This document shows, piece by piece, positions 15,068 to 22,080 of a stretch of DNA of 38,172 bases. The notes below the pieces were generated by a model. The model made no database searches. It was not told the DNA's origin and worked only from the letters and a program-made list of their open reading frames with translations. Source of the stretch: RGIG5472 sp051867635. Lineage in GTDB: Bacteria; Bacillota; Clostridia; Oscillospirales; Oscillospiraceae. The stretch spans positions 1-38,172 of the forward strand of contig JBJDYT010000091.1 in assembly GCA_051867635.1 (NCBI GenBank), written 5' to 3'. The translations under genes and the position numbers were made by a program. Each line of letters begins with the position of its first letter. Position 1 is the stretch's first letter.

Positions 15068-15829
15068 TCATTCCCGGAAGTAAAGCGCCTCCTGCGTCGC
15101 CGCGGGCTGTTCCGCCGGCTTGGGCGGCGCTTTTTCTGCGGCCTCCTGCGGCTCCTGCGGCCTGGCCGGCGCTTCTTCCCGCAGCTCCTCCGGTGCGGGG
15201 GGCGCTTCCTGCGCCGCCTGCTCCTCCGGCATCTCCTCCGCCAGATGCATGACGGAGACCTCGTAGGCGGTGCGCTCCTCCGCCACGCCGCCCACCACCT
15301 TGGTGTAAAGGCGGCTCTGGATGCGGCCCTCCAGCGACAGCCGCTCCCCCACGGGCATGGCGCCCACCTGCATGGCCAGCTGGCCCCAGGCGATGCAGGG
15401 CAGGTAGTCGCTGCGGCCGTAGCGGCGGTTCACCGCCAGCATCACGTCGCAGATGCTGCGGCCCAGGGGGGTGCGCCGCAGGATGGGGGGCTTGCAGAGC
15501 GCCCCGGTGAGCAGCACCACGTTCCGGGATTCCCCCTCCCAGGGCGTGATGACGTTGGCAAGGACGGAGATGATGAGCCGCCGGCCTTCCGTGCTGCGGT
15601 TGTTGTAGGAACGAAGCTGTCCCAGGACGCGCAGGCGGGCCCCCTCGGCCACCGGGGTGGCCGCCAGTGTGGAGGACAGGGCCAGCACCTCGATGCGGTC
15701 CGCCTGTCCGGACAGGCGCTCTACCTCCAGCAGGAAGCGAAAAAAGGCCTGCCCATGGTTCTCGTGTGAAAAAACCGGTTCAGCGGCAACTACGCCGCAA
15801 AGTTCAACGGAATTGATTCCCTCTCGCAT
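15068..15829 (-). CDS. Two-OB-fold single-stranded-DNA-binding-like protein
   Basis: Encodes 253 residues. Two SSB-type OB folds are visible: residues about 4-95 (INSVELCGVVAAEPVFSHE to LIISVLANVITP) and about 100-195 (SRNVVLLTGALCKPPILRRT to AYEVSVMHLAE). The rest is an Ala/Pro/Glu-rich tail. Canonical bacterial SSB has one OB fold and an acidic DDxIPF tip; here the tip is missing and the protein ends in ALYFRE. Such duplicated-OB proteins occur in clostridia beside the standard ssb gene and are usually annotated as SSB. It probably binds single-stranded DNA, but its partner contacts differ. ATG 15829 is supported by AGAGGTG 6 nt upstream; an in-frame TTG at 15877 lies upstream of the likely promoter. 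The upstream region contains repeated TATCGT half sites. Confidence 0.82.
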   Translation of the reverse strand: MREGINSVELCGVVAAEPVFSHENHGQAFFRFLLEVERLSGQADRIEVLALSSTLAATPVAEGARLRVLGQLRSYNNRSTEGRRLIISVLANVITPWEGESRNVVLLTGALCKPPILRRTPLGRSICDVMLAVNRRYGRSDYLPCIAWGQLAMQVGAMPVGERLSLEGRIQSRLYTKVVGGVAEERTAYEVSVMHLAEEMPEEQAAQEAPPAPEELREEAPARPQEPQEAAEKAPPKPAEQPAATQEALYFRE

Positions 15830-15869
15830 ATCGTACACCTCTGTTTGACTATCGTTAGTATACGATATG
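15827..15869 (-). promoter_or_regulatory. Promoter and TATCGT dyads upstream of the SSB-like gene
   Basis: A TATACT -10 (15857-15862, minus strand) has a weak -35 but a T-rich upstream tract. CATATCGTA (15827-15835) and TACGATATG (15861-15869) are 9-bp inverted copies. A further TATCGT at 15850-15855 forms TATCGT-N6-ACGATA with the second, overlapping the -10. The inverted arm at 15827 includes the start codon. Suggests an operator. Confidence 0.5.
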
Positions 15870-16071
15870 TGGAACAAAAAGGAAATAGAAGATGGAAAAA
15901 TACGACAAAATAACTAAAATTAACGGCAAAAAGTGGTCAAAAACACAACAAAATATCGCAATATAGTACAAATCCCATGGGACGATCTTTCACCTTCGAG
16001 GGATTTTTTTGGGGAAAAGCTGGGAAAGAGGGGAAAGTGCGCGGCTCTCTCCCGGCGCCTTTCCGGGGCCG

Positions 16072-17886
16072 CTACGCGGCGCTGTTCTCCGGGGCGGTCA
16101 GCGGACCCACCTCCACGGTGAAGGAGACCTCGAAGGTGCGGCCCCAGGGGAAGTACACGTCGGAGAAGCGGACCGAGGAGACCTGCTTTTCCGCCGCGGG
16201 GCGGAGGGAGGTCAGCACGCTGTCCCCGCTGAGATTTTCCCCGATGGGGGCGCAGGCGGCGAAGAACAGCTCGTTCAGCTTTTCCTGGATCAGCTCGCCG
16301 CTGCGGCGGTCGGGCAGGATGTTGTTGTAGTTGTACCCCAGGCTCTGGATATACAGGTTCAGCTCATAGCGGGTGTGGAGGATGTAGGCATAGCTCAGGG
16401 CCAGGGCGTTGGCGATCTGCCGCACGTGGGCCCGGTCGCAGCCCTCCGTCTGCTCGCCGGCATAGCGGAGGTAGAGGTAACGGGAGAAGCCCATGGCGAA
16501 GCCCACCCCCGTCACCACCGCCTGGTCGTACTTCCCGGCAAAGGCCAGGAGCTTGGCGAAGTCCGCCCGCTCAAACAGCATCTCCTCCAGCGTCTCGCCG
16601 TAGGCGTTGTTGCTGGCCTCGATGAGGACGGTGGGGATGCTGCGCGCCTGGTTGTACTCCAGGGCCGACACCAGCTCCTCGCAGTACTGCGCCTTTTTAC
16701 CCTCCTCCGCGGGGGCGGTCATGACCAGGACCTGCAGCTCCGCCTCCTGAGGCGAAACCTCCTCCGCGCGGTAAAAGTCCATGTGGAAGTCCACGGTCTC
16801 GCGCAGGTTGTAGCGGTCATACTCCGAGGAGGAGAGCTCCTCCCCGCCGCCGAAGTAGCGCACCGCGGCCTTCACGCGGCAGCCGTAATCCTCCTGGGCG
16901 ATGCGGCCGATGAGGAGCCGGGCCAGGCTGTCCAGCCCTGTCATCAGGCAGCCGCTGCCGTCCAGGGCCTGCTCGATGTAGTTCAGCTCATTATACTGGA
17001 TATTGGCGGTGTTGGAAGAGTCGTCGATGCCCACGATGAGCTGGATGCGGCCCTGTCCGCTCTCCTTGACGGCGCGGATGACGTGGTCCGTCAGCGTCAG
17101 CTTCCGCCGCCGCGCGCCCAGGTAGTCCTCCAGCACCTCCTCCGTCAGGAGGTCCCGGTAGGTGTCGTCCCCCAGGGCGTCCTCCGCCGGCGTCTCGCCG
17201 TCCGCGGCATAGGGGTAGTTCGCAAAGATGTTTTCCAGCGTCAGCATCCGCCCCGAGAGGGCGGGGCGGGCCACCATGCCGTACTCCCGCAGGGCGTAGT
17301 ACTCCTCCTCGCCGAAACCGCCGTAGCCCACGGTGGAGGCCAGGCGCACCACGCTGTCAAAGAGGTAGACCCGGTTGTCCTCATCCTCCGTGAGAGAGAG
17401 GATGAAGGCGTCGAAGGCCTCCTCCTCCGTCATGACGGAGCCGTCGTCGAAGCGCAGGTCCTCCCCCCGGCTCATGGCCCGGGAGTTCACCAGGCCCCCT
17501 GAGAAGAGCTGGTCCAGGGAGAGAAGGAACAGGTCGCAGCCCTGCTCGTCCATTTCCCGCACCCAGGTGAAAAGGGCTTCCCGGTCGCCGTACTGGGTGC
17601 CGTTGCTGTTGAGGCTCTGCCCGTCCAGGCGGGTGCAGTAGCTGTCCCCCTCCGGCAGAACGATGCGGTAGCCGGAGGCCTCCGCGAGATAGATCACGTC
17701 CTCCATATTGTCGGTCCTGTCGTCCAGCGGCACATAGGCGATGACGTTTTTCCACTCGTCCACCCCGTTCGCCTCCACATCAAGGCCCTCCAGCACGCCG
17801 GCCGTCCCGAGATGGGGCAGCAGGCCCCAGAGCAGGGCGCAGCAGAGCAGCATGGCCAGGGCAGGGGGCAGGATACGTTTCAGCAT
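16072..17886 (-). CDS. DUF4127 family exported protein
   Basis: Encodes 604 residues. An N-terminal signal/anchor helix (about 5-26) precedes the DUF4127 domain, which opens with the family hallmark VIAYVPLDDRTDN (about 48-60; usually YVPLDDRPxN). Further conserved-looking segments are LSLDQLFSGGLVNSR (about 122-136), IVGIDDSSNTANIQYNE (about 285-301) and the C-terminal YNYNNILPDRRSG. The family is common in Firmicutes and has no known activity; the polar DDR and GIDDS motifs suggest an extracellular enzyme, but that is a guess. AAAGGTGAG precedes ATG 17886. It is divergent from the hydrolase-like gene at 18042. After the stop, 15870-16071 contains AT-rich DNA and a weak dyad (AAATCCC ... GGGATTT) but no clear terminator. 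Confidence 0.85.
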   Translation of the reverse strand: MLKRILPPALAMLLCCALLWGLLPHLGTAGVLEGLDVEANGVDEWKNVIAYVPLDDRTDNMEDVIYLAEASGYRIVLPEGDSYCTRLDGQSLNSNGTQYGDREALFTWVREMDEQGCDLFLLSLDQLFSGGLVNSRAMSRGEDLRFDDGSVMTEEEAFDAFILSLTEDEDNRVYLFDSVVRLASTVGYGGFGEEEYYALREYGMVARPALSGRMLTLENIFANYPYAADGETPAEDALGDDTYRDLLTEEVLEDYLGARRRKLTLTDHVIRAVKESGQGRIQLIVGIDDSSNTANIQYNELNYIEQALDGSGCLMTGLDSLARLLIGRIAQEDYGCRVKAAVRYFGGGEELSSSEYDRYNLRETVDFHMDFYRAEEVSPQEAELQVLVMTAPAEEGKKAQYCEELVSALEYNQARSIPTVLIEASNNAYGETLEEMLFERADFAKLLAFAGKYDQAVVTGVGFAMGFSRYLYLRYAGEQTEGCDRAHVRQIANALALSYAYILHTRYELNLYIQSLGYNYNNILPDRRSGELIQEKLNELFFAACAPIGENLSGDSVLTSLRPAAEKQVSSVRFSDVYFPWGRTFEVSFTVEVGPLTAPENSAA

Positions 17887-17930
17887 GGTCGTTTCTCACC
17901 TTTCTTGTGATGCGGCTTTTATGCCCTGTC

Positions 17931-17959
17931 AGCATAGCACACGCGGCGGGATTTGACAA
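17931..17959 (-). promoter_or_regulatory. Promoter of the DUF4127 gene
   Basis: Minus strand TTGTCA (17954-17959), 17 nt, TATGCT (17931-17936), about 45 nt from the start codon. Confidence 0.65.
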
Positions 17960-17969
17960 GCGGCGCACC

Positions 17970-17998
17970 TTGTGCGGCGCGCGGCGGCATGGTACAAT
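17970..17998 (+). promoter_or_regulatory. Promoter of the Mbeg1-like gene
   Basis: TTGTGC (17970-17975), 17 nt, TACAAT (17993-17998), back to back with the DUF4127 promoter and about 44 nt before ATG 18042. Confidence 0.65.
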
Positions 17999-18041
17999 AG
18001 CCCCGGAAGATTCGCAGGGAAAACAGTGCGGGAGGGCCGGT

Positions 18042-19214
18042 ATGGCAAATATTCTGGATTATCTGGACTGGCGGGGGGACCTGACGCTGCGCGAGGCCCC
18101 CTTCAACGAGGTGGACAACCTGATCCTGGCGGAGCTGAGCTTCATCGATTACGCCGGCATCGTGCCGGAGATGGCGGGGCGGCAGGCCCCGACGCTGCGC
18201 CAGGCGGCGGAGCGGTATTCCGCCCGGCACGGCGGCAAGGAGATCGACATGGGCGTGCTGCTGTCAGACAGCATCACGCTGCTGCTGGAAAAGGCGGGGG
18301 CCAGCCGGCGCTTTGGGGATATGCGGCTGCTGAGCTATGTGAGCCTGCTGGACCTGGAGCGTGAGATGCAGTTCGCGGCCATCACGGTGGAGGCGGCGCC
18401 GAAGCTGCTGTATGTGGCCTACCGGGGGACGGACGACACGCTGGTGGGCTGGAAAGAGGACTTCAACATGAGCTTCCTGACCCCCGTTCCCGGGCAGGAG
18501 GAGGCCGTGCGGTACCTTGACCGGGTGGCCCGGCACTGGCCGGGGCGGCGGCTCATGGTGGGGGGCCACTCCAAGGGGGGCAATTTCGCGGTGTACGCCG
18601 CCGTCCGGGCCAAGGAGCGGGTGCAAAGCCGCATCATCGCCGTGTACAACAACGACGGCCCGGGCTTTGACGAGGCGGTGCTGGGCACGCCGGAGCACCG
18701 CCGCATCGAGGATCGCATCCGCACCATCGTACCGGAGGACGACGTGGTGGGGATGCTCATGAGCCACGAGGAGCGCTACAGCGTGGTGCGCAGCGACCAG
18801 ACCGCCCTGATGCAGCACGACGGCTTCAGCTGGCAGGTGCTGGGGGATTCCTTCGTCCATCTCAGCGAGATCAGCCGGGAGGGGAAGCTGGTGGACCAGA
18901 CCCTGAAGGCCTTCGCCGCGGGACTGACGAAGCAGCAGCGGGAGCGCTTCGTGGATGTGCTGTACGAGATCCTCACCGCCAGCGACGCCCGCACCCTCAG
19001 CGACCTGCAGAAGGACAGGTGGAAGGCGGTGAACGCCATGGTGAAGTCCAGCCGGGAACTGGACGAGGAGAGCCGGCAGCTGCTGTATGATACGGTGCGG
19101 CTGCTGTTCCGGGAGGGAGCCAACAGCATCCGGGCGGCGCTGAAGGAGGAGCGGCGGCCCGGCGGCTGGAAAAAGACGGAGAAGGACGCCGGGGAGAAGG
19201 CAGATAAGGCGTAA
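18042..19214 (+). CDS. Mbeg1-like (DUF2974) alpha/beta-hydrolase-like protein
   Basis: Encodes 390 residues, cytoplasmic (no signal peptide). The N-terminus MANILDYLDWRGDLTL...FNEVDNLILAELSFIDYAG is the typical opening of Mbeg1-like/DUF2974 proteins. The nucleophile elbow GGHSKGGNFAVYAA (serine about 177) is the lipase GxSxG motif, preceded by VAYRGTDDTLVGWKEDFNM (about 126-144), the oxyanion-side strand of class 3 lipases. NNDGPGFDE (about 203-211) would hold the acid residue; a histidine candidate lies in DSFVHLSE (about 271-278). These proteins are frequent in Firmicutes, and the substrate is unknown. GGGAGGG lies 6 nt before ATG 18042. A charged tail (GWKKTEKDAGEKADKA) ends the protein. 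Convergent with metK through a shared terminator. Confidence 0.86.
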   Translation: MANILDYLDWRGDLTLREAPFNEVDNLILAELSFIDYAGIVPEMAGRQAPTLRQAAERYSARHGGKEIDMGVLLSDSITLLLEKAGASRRFGDMRLLSYVSLLDLEREMQFAAITVEAAPKLLYVAYRGTDDTLVGWKEDFNMSFLTPVPGQEEAVRYLDRVARHWPGRRLMVGGHSKGGNFAVYAAVRAKERVQSRIIAVYNNDGPGFDEAVLGTPEHRRIEDRIRTIVPEDDVVGMLMSHEERYSVVRSDQTALMQHDGFSWQVLGDSFVHLSEISREGKLVDQTLKAFAAGLTKQQRERFVDVLYEILTASDARTLSDLQKDRWKAVNAMVKSSRELDEESRQLLYDTVRLLFREGANSIRAALKEERRPGGWKKTEKDAGEKADKA

Positions 19215-19261
19215 AAAACCGGGCGGGAGGCATAGCCTCCCGCCCGGTCATTATATTTTTC
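19213..19261. terminator. Bidirectional terminator between the Mbeg1-like gene and metK
   Basis: A 13-bp perfect stem (19219-19231 with 19235-19247), loop ATA. Six A on the left give a T tract for metK; TCATTATATTTTT on the right serves the plus strand. Confidence 0.9.
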
Positions 19262-20443
19262 TTACGCCAGGGCGGCCTTCAGGGCCTCCACCCGGTCGGT
19301 CTTTTCCCACGCGACGCCCAGGTCCTCCCGGCCCATATGGCCGTAGGCCGCCAGCTGCCGGTAGATGGGCCTGCGCAGGTCAAGATCCCGGATGATGGCG
19401 GTGGGCCGCAGGTCAAAGACCTTCAGCACCGCCTCCTCCAGCCGCTCGTCGCTGACCGTGCCGGTGCCGAAGGTCTCCACCAGCACGCTCACGGGCCTGG
19501 CCACGCCGATGGCGTAGGCCAGCTGCACCTGGCACTTGCGGGCCAGACCCGCCGCCACCACGTTCTTCGCCACCCAGCGGGCGGCGTAGGCGGCGCTGCG
19601 GTCCACCTTGGTGGGGTCCTTGCCGGAGAAAGCGCCGCCGCCGTGGGGGGCGCTGCCGCCATAGGTGTCCACGATGATCTTGCGGCCGGTGAGGCCGGAG
19701 TCGCCCTGAGGGCCGCCGATGACGAAGCGGCCGGTGGGGTTGACGTAGATCTTGGTCTCGGCGTCCATCAGGCCCTCGGGGACGGAGGGGCGGATGACCA
19801 GCTCGATCATATCCCTGCGGATCTGCTCCAGCGTCACGTCGGGGCTGTGCTGGGTGGAGAGGACCACGGTGTCCACCCGGAAGGGGCGGCCGCTTTCATC
19901 GTACTCCACGGTGATCTGGGTCTTGCCGTCGGGCCGGAGATAGTTCACCAGGCCCTGCTTGCGCACCTCGGCCAGGCGCTTGGCCATCCGGTGGGAGAGG
20001 GAGATGGCCAGGGGCATCAGCTCCGGCGTCTCGTCGCAGGCGTAGCCGAACATCATGCCCTGGTCGCCGGCACCGTTGTCCAGACCGCTTTCGCCGCTTT
20101 CCTTGCTCTCCAGAGACTTGTCCACGCCCAGGGCGATGTCCCCGGACTGCTCGTCGATGTTGAGGATGACGCCGCAGGTGTCGCAGTCAAAGCCGTACTT
20201 GGCCCGGTCGTAGCCGATCTCCCGGATGACCTCCCGGGCCACCTTGGCGATGTCCACATAGCAGCTGGTGGTGATCTCGCCCATGATGTGGACGAGGCCG
20301 GTGGAGACGGTGGTCTCGCAGGCCACGCGGCCCATGGGGTCCTGGGCCATGATGGCGTCCAGCACCGCGTCGGAGATCTGGTCGCAGATCTTGTCGGGAT
20401 GTCCCTCGGTGACGGATTCGGAAGTGAAGAGTTTCTTTGCCAT
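19262..20443 (-). CDS. metK: S-adenosylmethionine synthetase
   Basis: Encodes 393 residues, the standard MetK length. It makes SAM from methionine and ATP in the cytoplasm, releasing phosphate and pyrophosphate. Signatures: SESVTEGHPDKICDQISDAVLD (ATP/Mg site, about residues 8-29), GAGDQGMMFGYA (about 115-126), the phosphate-binding loop GGGAFSGKDPTKVDRSAAY (about 263-281) and GTGTVSDE. ATG 20443 has an AAAGGAG site about 11 nt upstream; the frame is open further up, but those codons lie in the riboswitch expression platform. Expression is controlled by a SAM-I riboswitch with a terminator, so product feedback is expected. SAM-dependent methylation feeds SAH to mtnN and luxS, found at 30.0-31.2 kb. 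Confidence 0.97.
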   Translation of the reverse strand: MAKKLFTSESVTEGHPDKICDQISDAVLDAIMAQDPMGRVACETTVSTGLVHIMGEITTSCYVDIAKVAREVIREIGYDRAKYGFDCDTCGVILNIDEQSGDIALGVDKSLESKESGESGLDNGAGDQGMMFGYACDETPELMPLAISLSHRMAKRLAEVRKQGLVNYLRPDGKTQITVEYDESGRPFRVDTVVLSTQHSPDVTLEQIRRDMIELVIRPSVPEGLMDAETKIYVNPTGRFVIGGPQGDSGLTGRKIIVDTYGGSAPHGGGAFSGKDPTKVDRSAAYAARWVAKNVVAAGLARKCQVQLAYAIGVARPVSVLVETFGTGTVSDERLEEAVLKVFDLRPTAIIRDLDLRRPIYRQLAAYGHMGREDLGVAWEKTDRVEALKAALA

Positions 20444-20508
20444 GCTTTCGCGCTCCTTTTCATGATTCTTGTGTGGTTTGCAGCTGAACGGATTCCCATA
20501 AGGAGCGC

Positions 20509-20543
20509 AAAAAAACACGCTCCGCGCGCTCGACGGACCGTGT
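20509..20543 (-). terminator. Riboswitch-controlled terminator of metK
   Basis: On the minus strand CACGGTCCG pairs (one mismatch) with CGGAGCGTG (20516-20542) and is followed by seven T. Directly downstream of the SAM-I aptamer, it is the expression platform that stops transcription when SAM is bound. Confidence 0.85.
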
Positions 20544-20552
20544 TGCGATTAT

Positions 20553-20653
20553 TGCTCCTCATCTGTCGATCACTCGTCGGATTTGGCACCTTGCCGCGGG
20601 GGCAGGTTGTCGTGACTTCATCGGGCCGGTCCCTCCGTCACTCTCGATAAGGT
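20553..20653 (-). ncRNA. SAM-I riboswitch (S-box) upstream of metK
   Basis: The minus strand carries the S-box signature: P1 strand CTTATC with GAGAG, the GGAGGGACCGGCCCGATGAA block, a GACAACC match to GGCAACC, AAGGTGCCAAAT, and the closing strand GATGAG that pairs with CTTATC. These elements appear in consensus order and spacing over about 95 nt. SAM binding is established for the family; it should lower metK expression. Confidence 0.95.
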
Positions 20654-20670
20654 ATTCAGTTGCAGAGGAT

Positions 20671-20699
20671 AGTATAGGAGATGCCGGGGCGTTTGTCAA
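20671..20699 (-). promoter_or_regulatory. Promoter of the metK riboswitch transcript
   Basis: Minus strand TTGACA (20694-20699), 17 nt, TATACT (20671-20676); both hexamers near consensus, immediately upstream of the aptamer. Confidence 0.85.
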
Positions 20700-20775
20700 G
20701 CCATATCCGCCACTTTTTTCCGAAACGCCCCGTTTGCCGGGCTGTGGGGCGGGAAAACGGCGGCGCGGCGGGAGG

Positions 20776-20811
20776 AAAAGGGGAGGCTCCCCCGCCTTGG
20801 GGGAGCCTCCC
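20776..20811 (-). terminator. Terminator of the bile salt hydrolase gene
   Basis: A 13-bp stem, GGGAGGCTCCCCC with GGGGGAGCCTCCC on the plus strand (20781-20811), followed on the minus strand by CTTTTCC. It starts about 13 nt after the stop codon. Confidence 0.85.
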
Positions 20812-20823
20812 GGACGGAAGGGC

Positions 20824-21798
20824 TCAATTCTGCATCCGGATCTGCTCGCCGGTGAGCATGGGATAGCGGGCCAGGGCGGCGCCGTCCAGCGCCTCCCGGT
20901 GCATGTCCACCGCCGTGATCTGGTGGTTGTCGTAGGTGGTGTAGTAGTAGATCCCCTTGTCGGCGTTGCAGCAGGAGGTGTAGAGGGTGATCTCGAACTT
21001 CCCCTCGCCCACGTCGCAGCAGCCCCGCTGCTGGTCCACCGAGCCGAGGATGTGGAAGAACTGGCTGACGCTCTCGCTCTCGGAGTCGCCGGAGACGGAG
21101 TTCAGCTTCGTGAAGGCCACCCGGACGAAGCGGGACTGGGAGGACAGGTCCCCCGGCAGGCCCAGCGCGCCCATGCCGCGGCTGTAGGTATGCAGCGGCA
21201 GCTTCTGGGAAAACTGGTTCTGCGGGGACTTGGGGGAGAGGTGCATATAGTTGTTCAGGTTACACATCTGCTGGTCGAAGGGCGGGTTGTTGGTCAGTAC
21301 CCCGGCGGGGTTGTCATAGATCCGGAGACCCTCCTTCACGGACTCCACCGTGATGGCCTCCTCCCGGTCGGCGATGAGCCAGTGGAGCTGCGCCAGGGGC
21401 AGGCTCTCGCTGAAGGGCTGGTCGATCAGGTTCAGCCGCTGCAGGAGCGCCCGGGCCTCCCGCACCGTGGCGCACTGTCCCAGCACCCAGGGGATGAACT
21501 CGAACTGGGCCACGTTGTCCTTCCCCTCCGCCATCTTGCGGTAGACCGCGTTGCCCACGAAGTTCAGCCCCGCCATGCCGAGGCCCTTTTCGTTCACCGC
21601 GTCATAGTAAAGCGGATAGTCCTGGGCGATGCACGCCACGCCGATCATGGCGTAATGGCTCTCCATGCTGCCCATATGGCGGAAGCGGAGGGGGTAGCGG
21701 CGGGGCGTCACCGTCACCTCGTCGCCGTAGGAAAACTCATAATCCAGCGTCCTGCCGAAGTAAAAATCCTTGGTCTTGTAAGTTGCCGCCGTACACAT
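20824..21798 (-). CDS. bsh: Bile salt hydrolase / choloylglycine hydrolase
   Basis: Encodes 324 residues of the Ntn-hydrolase choloylglycine hydrolase family, which cleaves glycine or taurine from conjugated bile acids (or the side chain of penicillin V in sister enzymes). The start MCTAATYKTKDFYFGRTLD supplies the nucleophile Cys2, exposed after Met removal, with Arg16 and Asp19. Later catalytic positions match: the asparagine in GLNFVGNAVY (about 82), VLTNNPPF (about 168-175) and the arginine in LSSQSRFVR (about 223). The pattern matches Gram-positive gut bile salt hydrolases better than penicillin acylases, supporting a gut origin. No signal peptide, so cytoplasmic. An earlier in-frame start at 21840 would add residues before Cys2 and block autocatalytic exposure, so ATG 21798 (GGAGGCGATC upstream) is chosen. 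No bile transporter is adjacent. Confidence 0.92.
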   Translation of the reverse strand: MCTAATYKTKDFYFGRTLDYEFSYGDEVTVTPRRYPLRFRHMGSMESHYAMIGVACIAQDYPLYYDAVNEKGLGMAGLNFVGNAVYRKMAEGKDNVAQFEFIPWVLGQCATVREARALLQRLNLIDQPFSESLPLAQLHWLIADREEAITVESVKEGLRIYDNPAGVLTNNPPFDQQMCNLNNYMHLSPKSPQNQFSQKLPLHTYSRGMGALGLPGDLSSQSRFVRVAFTKLNSVSGDSESESVSQFFHILGSVDQQRGCCDVGEGKFEITLYTSCCNADKGIYYYTTYDNHQITAVDMHREALDGAALARYPMLTGEQIRMQN

Positions 21799-21831
21799 GC
21801 GATCGCCTCCGTATGATCTTGATTTATCCCC

Positions 21832-21860
21832 ACTATACACCCGGCCGCCGCTTCTGTCAT
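21832..21860 (-). promoter_or_regulatory. Promoter of the bile salt hydrolase gene
   Basis: Minus strand ATGACA (21855-21860), 17 nt, TATAGT (21832-21837), about 34 nt from the start codon. Confidence 0.6.
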
Positions 21861-21938
21861 CTGTTTTTTGCCGCGCCGTCCCTGCCGTTTTTATGCCCGT
21901 CTCCCGCCCCTTTCATCCGCGCCGGCGGGGGGAGACGG

Positions 21939-21967
21939 TTGCAGAGGCGCCGCGGCGGTGCTACAAT
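21939..21967 (+). promoter_or_regulatory. Distal promoter of the rhomboid-like gene
   Basis: TTGCAG (21939-21944), 17 nt, TACAAT (21962-21967). Confidence 0.6.
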
Positions 21968-22006
21968 AAAGCGGGCCGCGCTTTGGCGAGAATTCGCAGA
22001 TTGTTC

Positions 22007-22035
22007 ATGACATTTCCGCCCGAAGCGGCTACAAT
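22007..22035 (+). promoter_or_regulatory. Proximal promoter of the rhomboid-like gene
   Basis: ATGACA (22007-22012), 17 nt, TACAAT (22030-22035), 68 nt downstream of an equivalent promoter, giving a tandem pair. Confidence 0.55.
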
Positions 22036-22080
22036 GAAAAAAACGTATGCCGGCGGGCCTGTCCGCCGAGGGAGGCTTTC

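Noticed and set aside
15968..16008. Dyad AAATCCC ... GGGATTT followed by T on the plus strand
   Set aside because: No plus-strand gene lies upstream, the loop is over 20 nt, and on the minus strand there is no T tract; not called a terminator.
17953..17998. TTGACA (17953-17958) as -35 of the plus-strand TACAAT
   Set aside because: The spacing is 34 bp, far too long. TTGTGC at 17970 is correctly spaced, and the complementary TTGTCA serves the minus strand.
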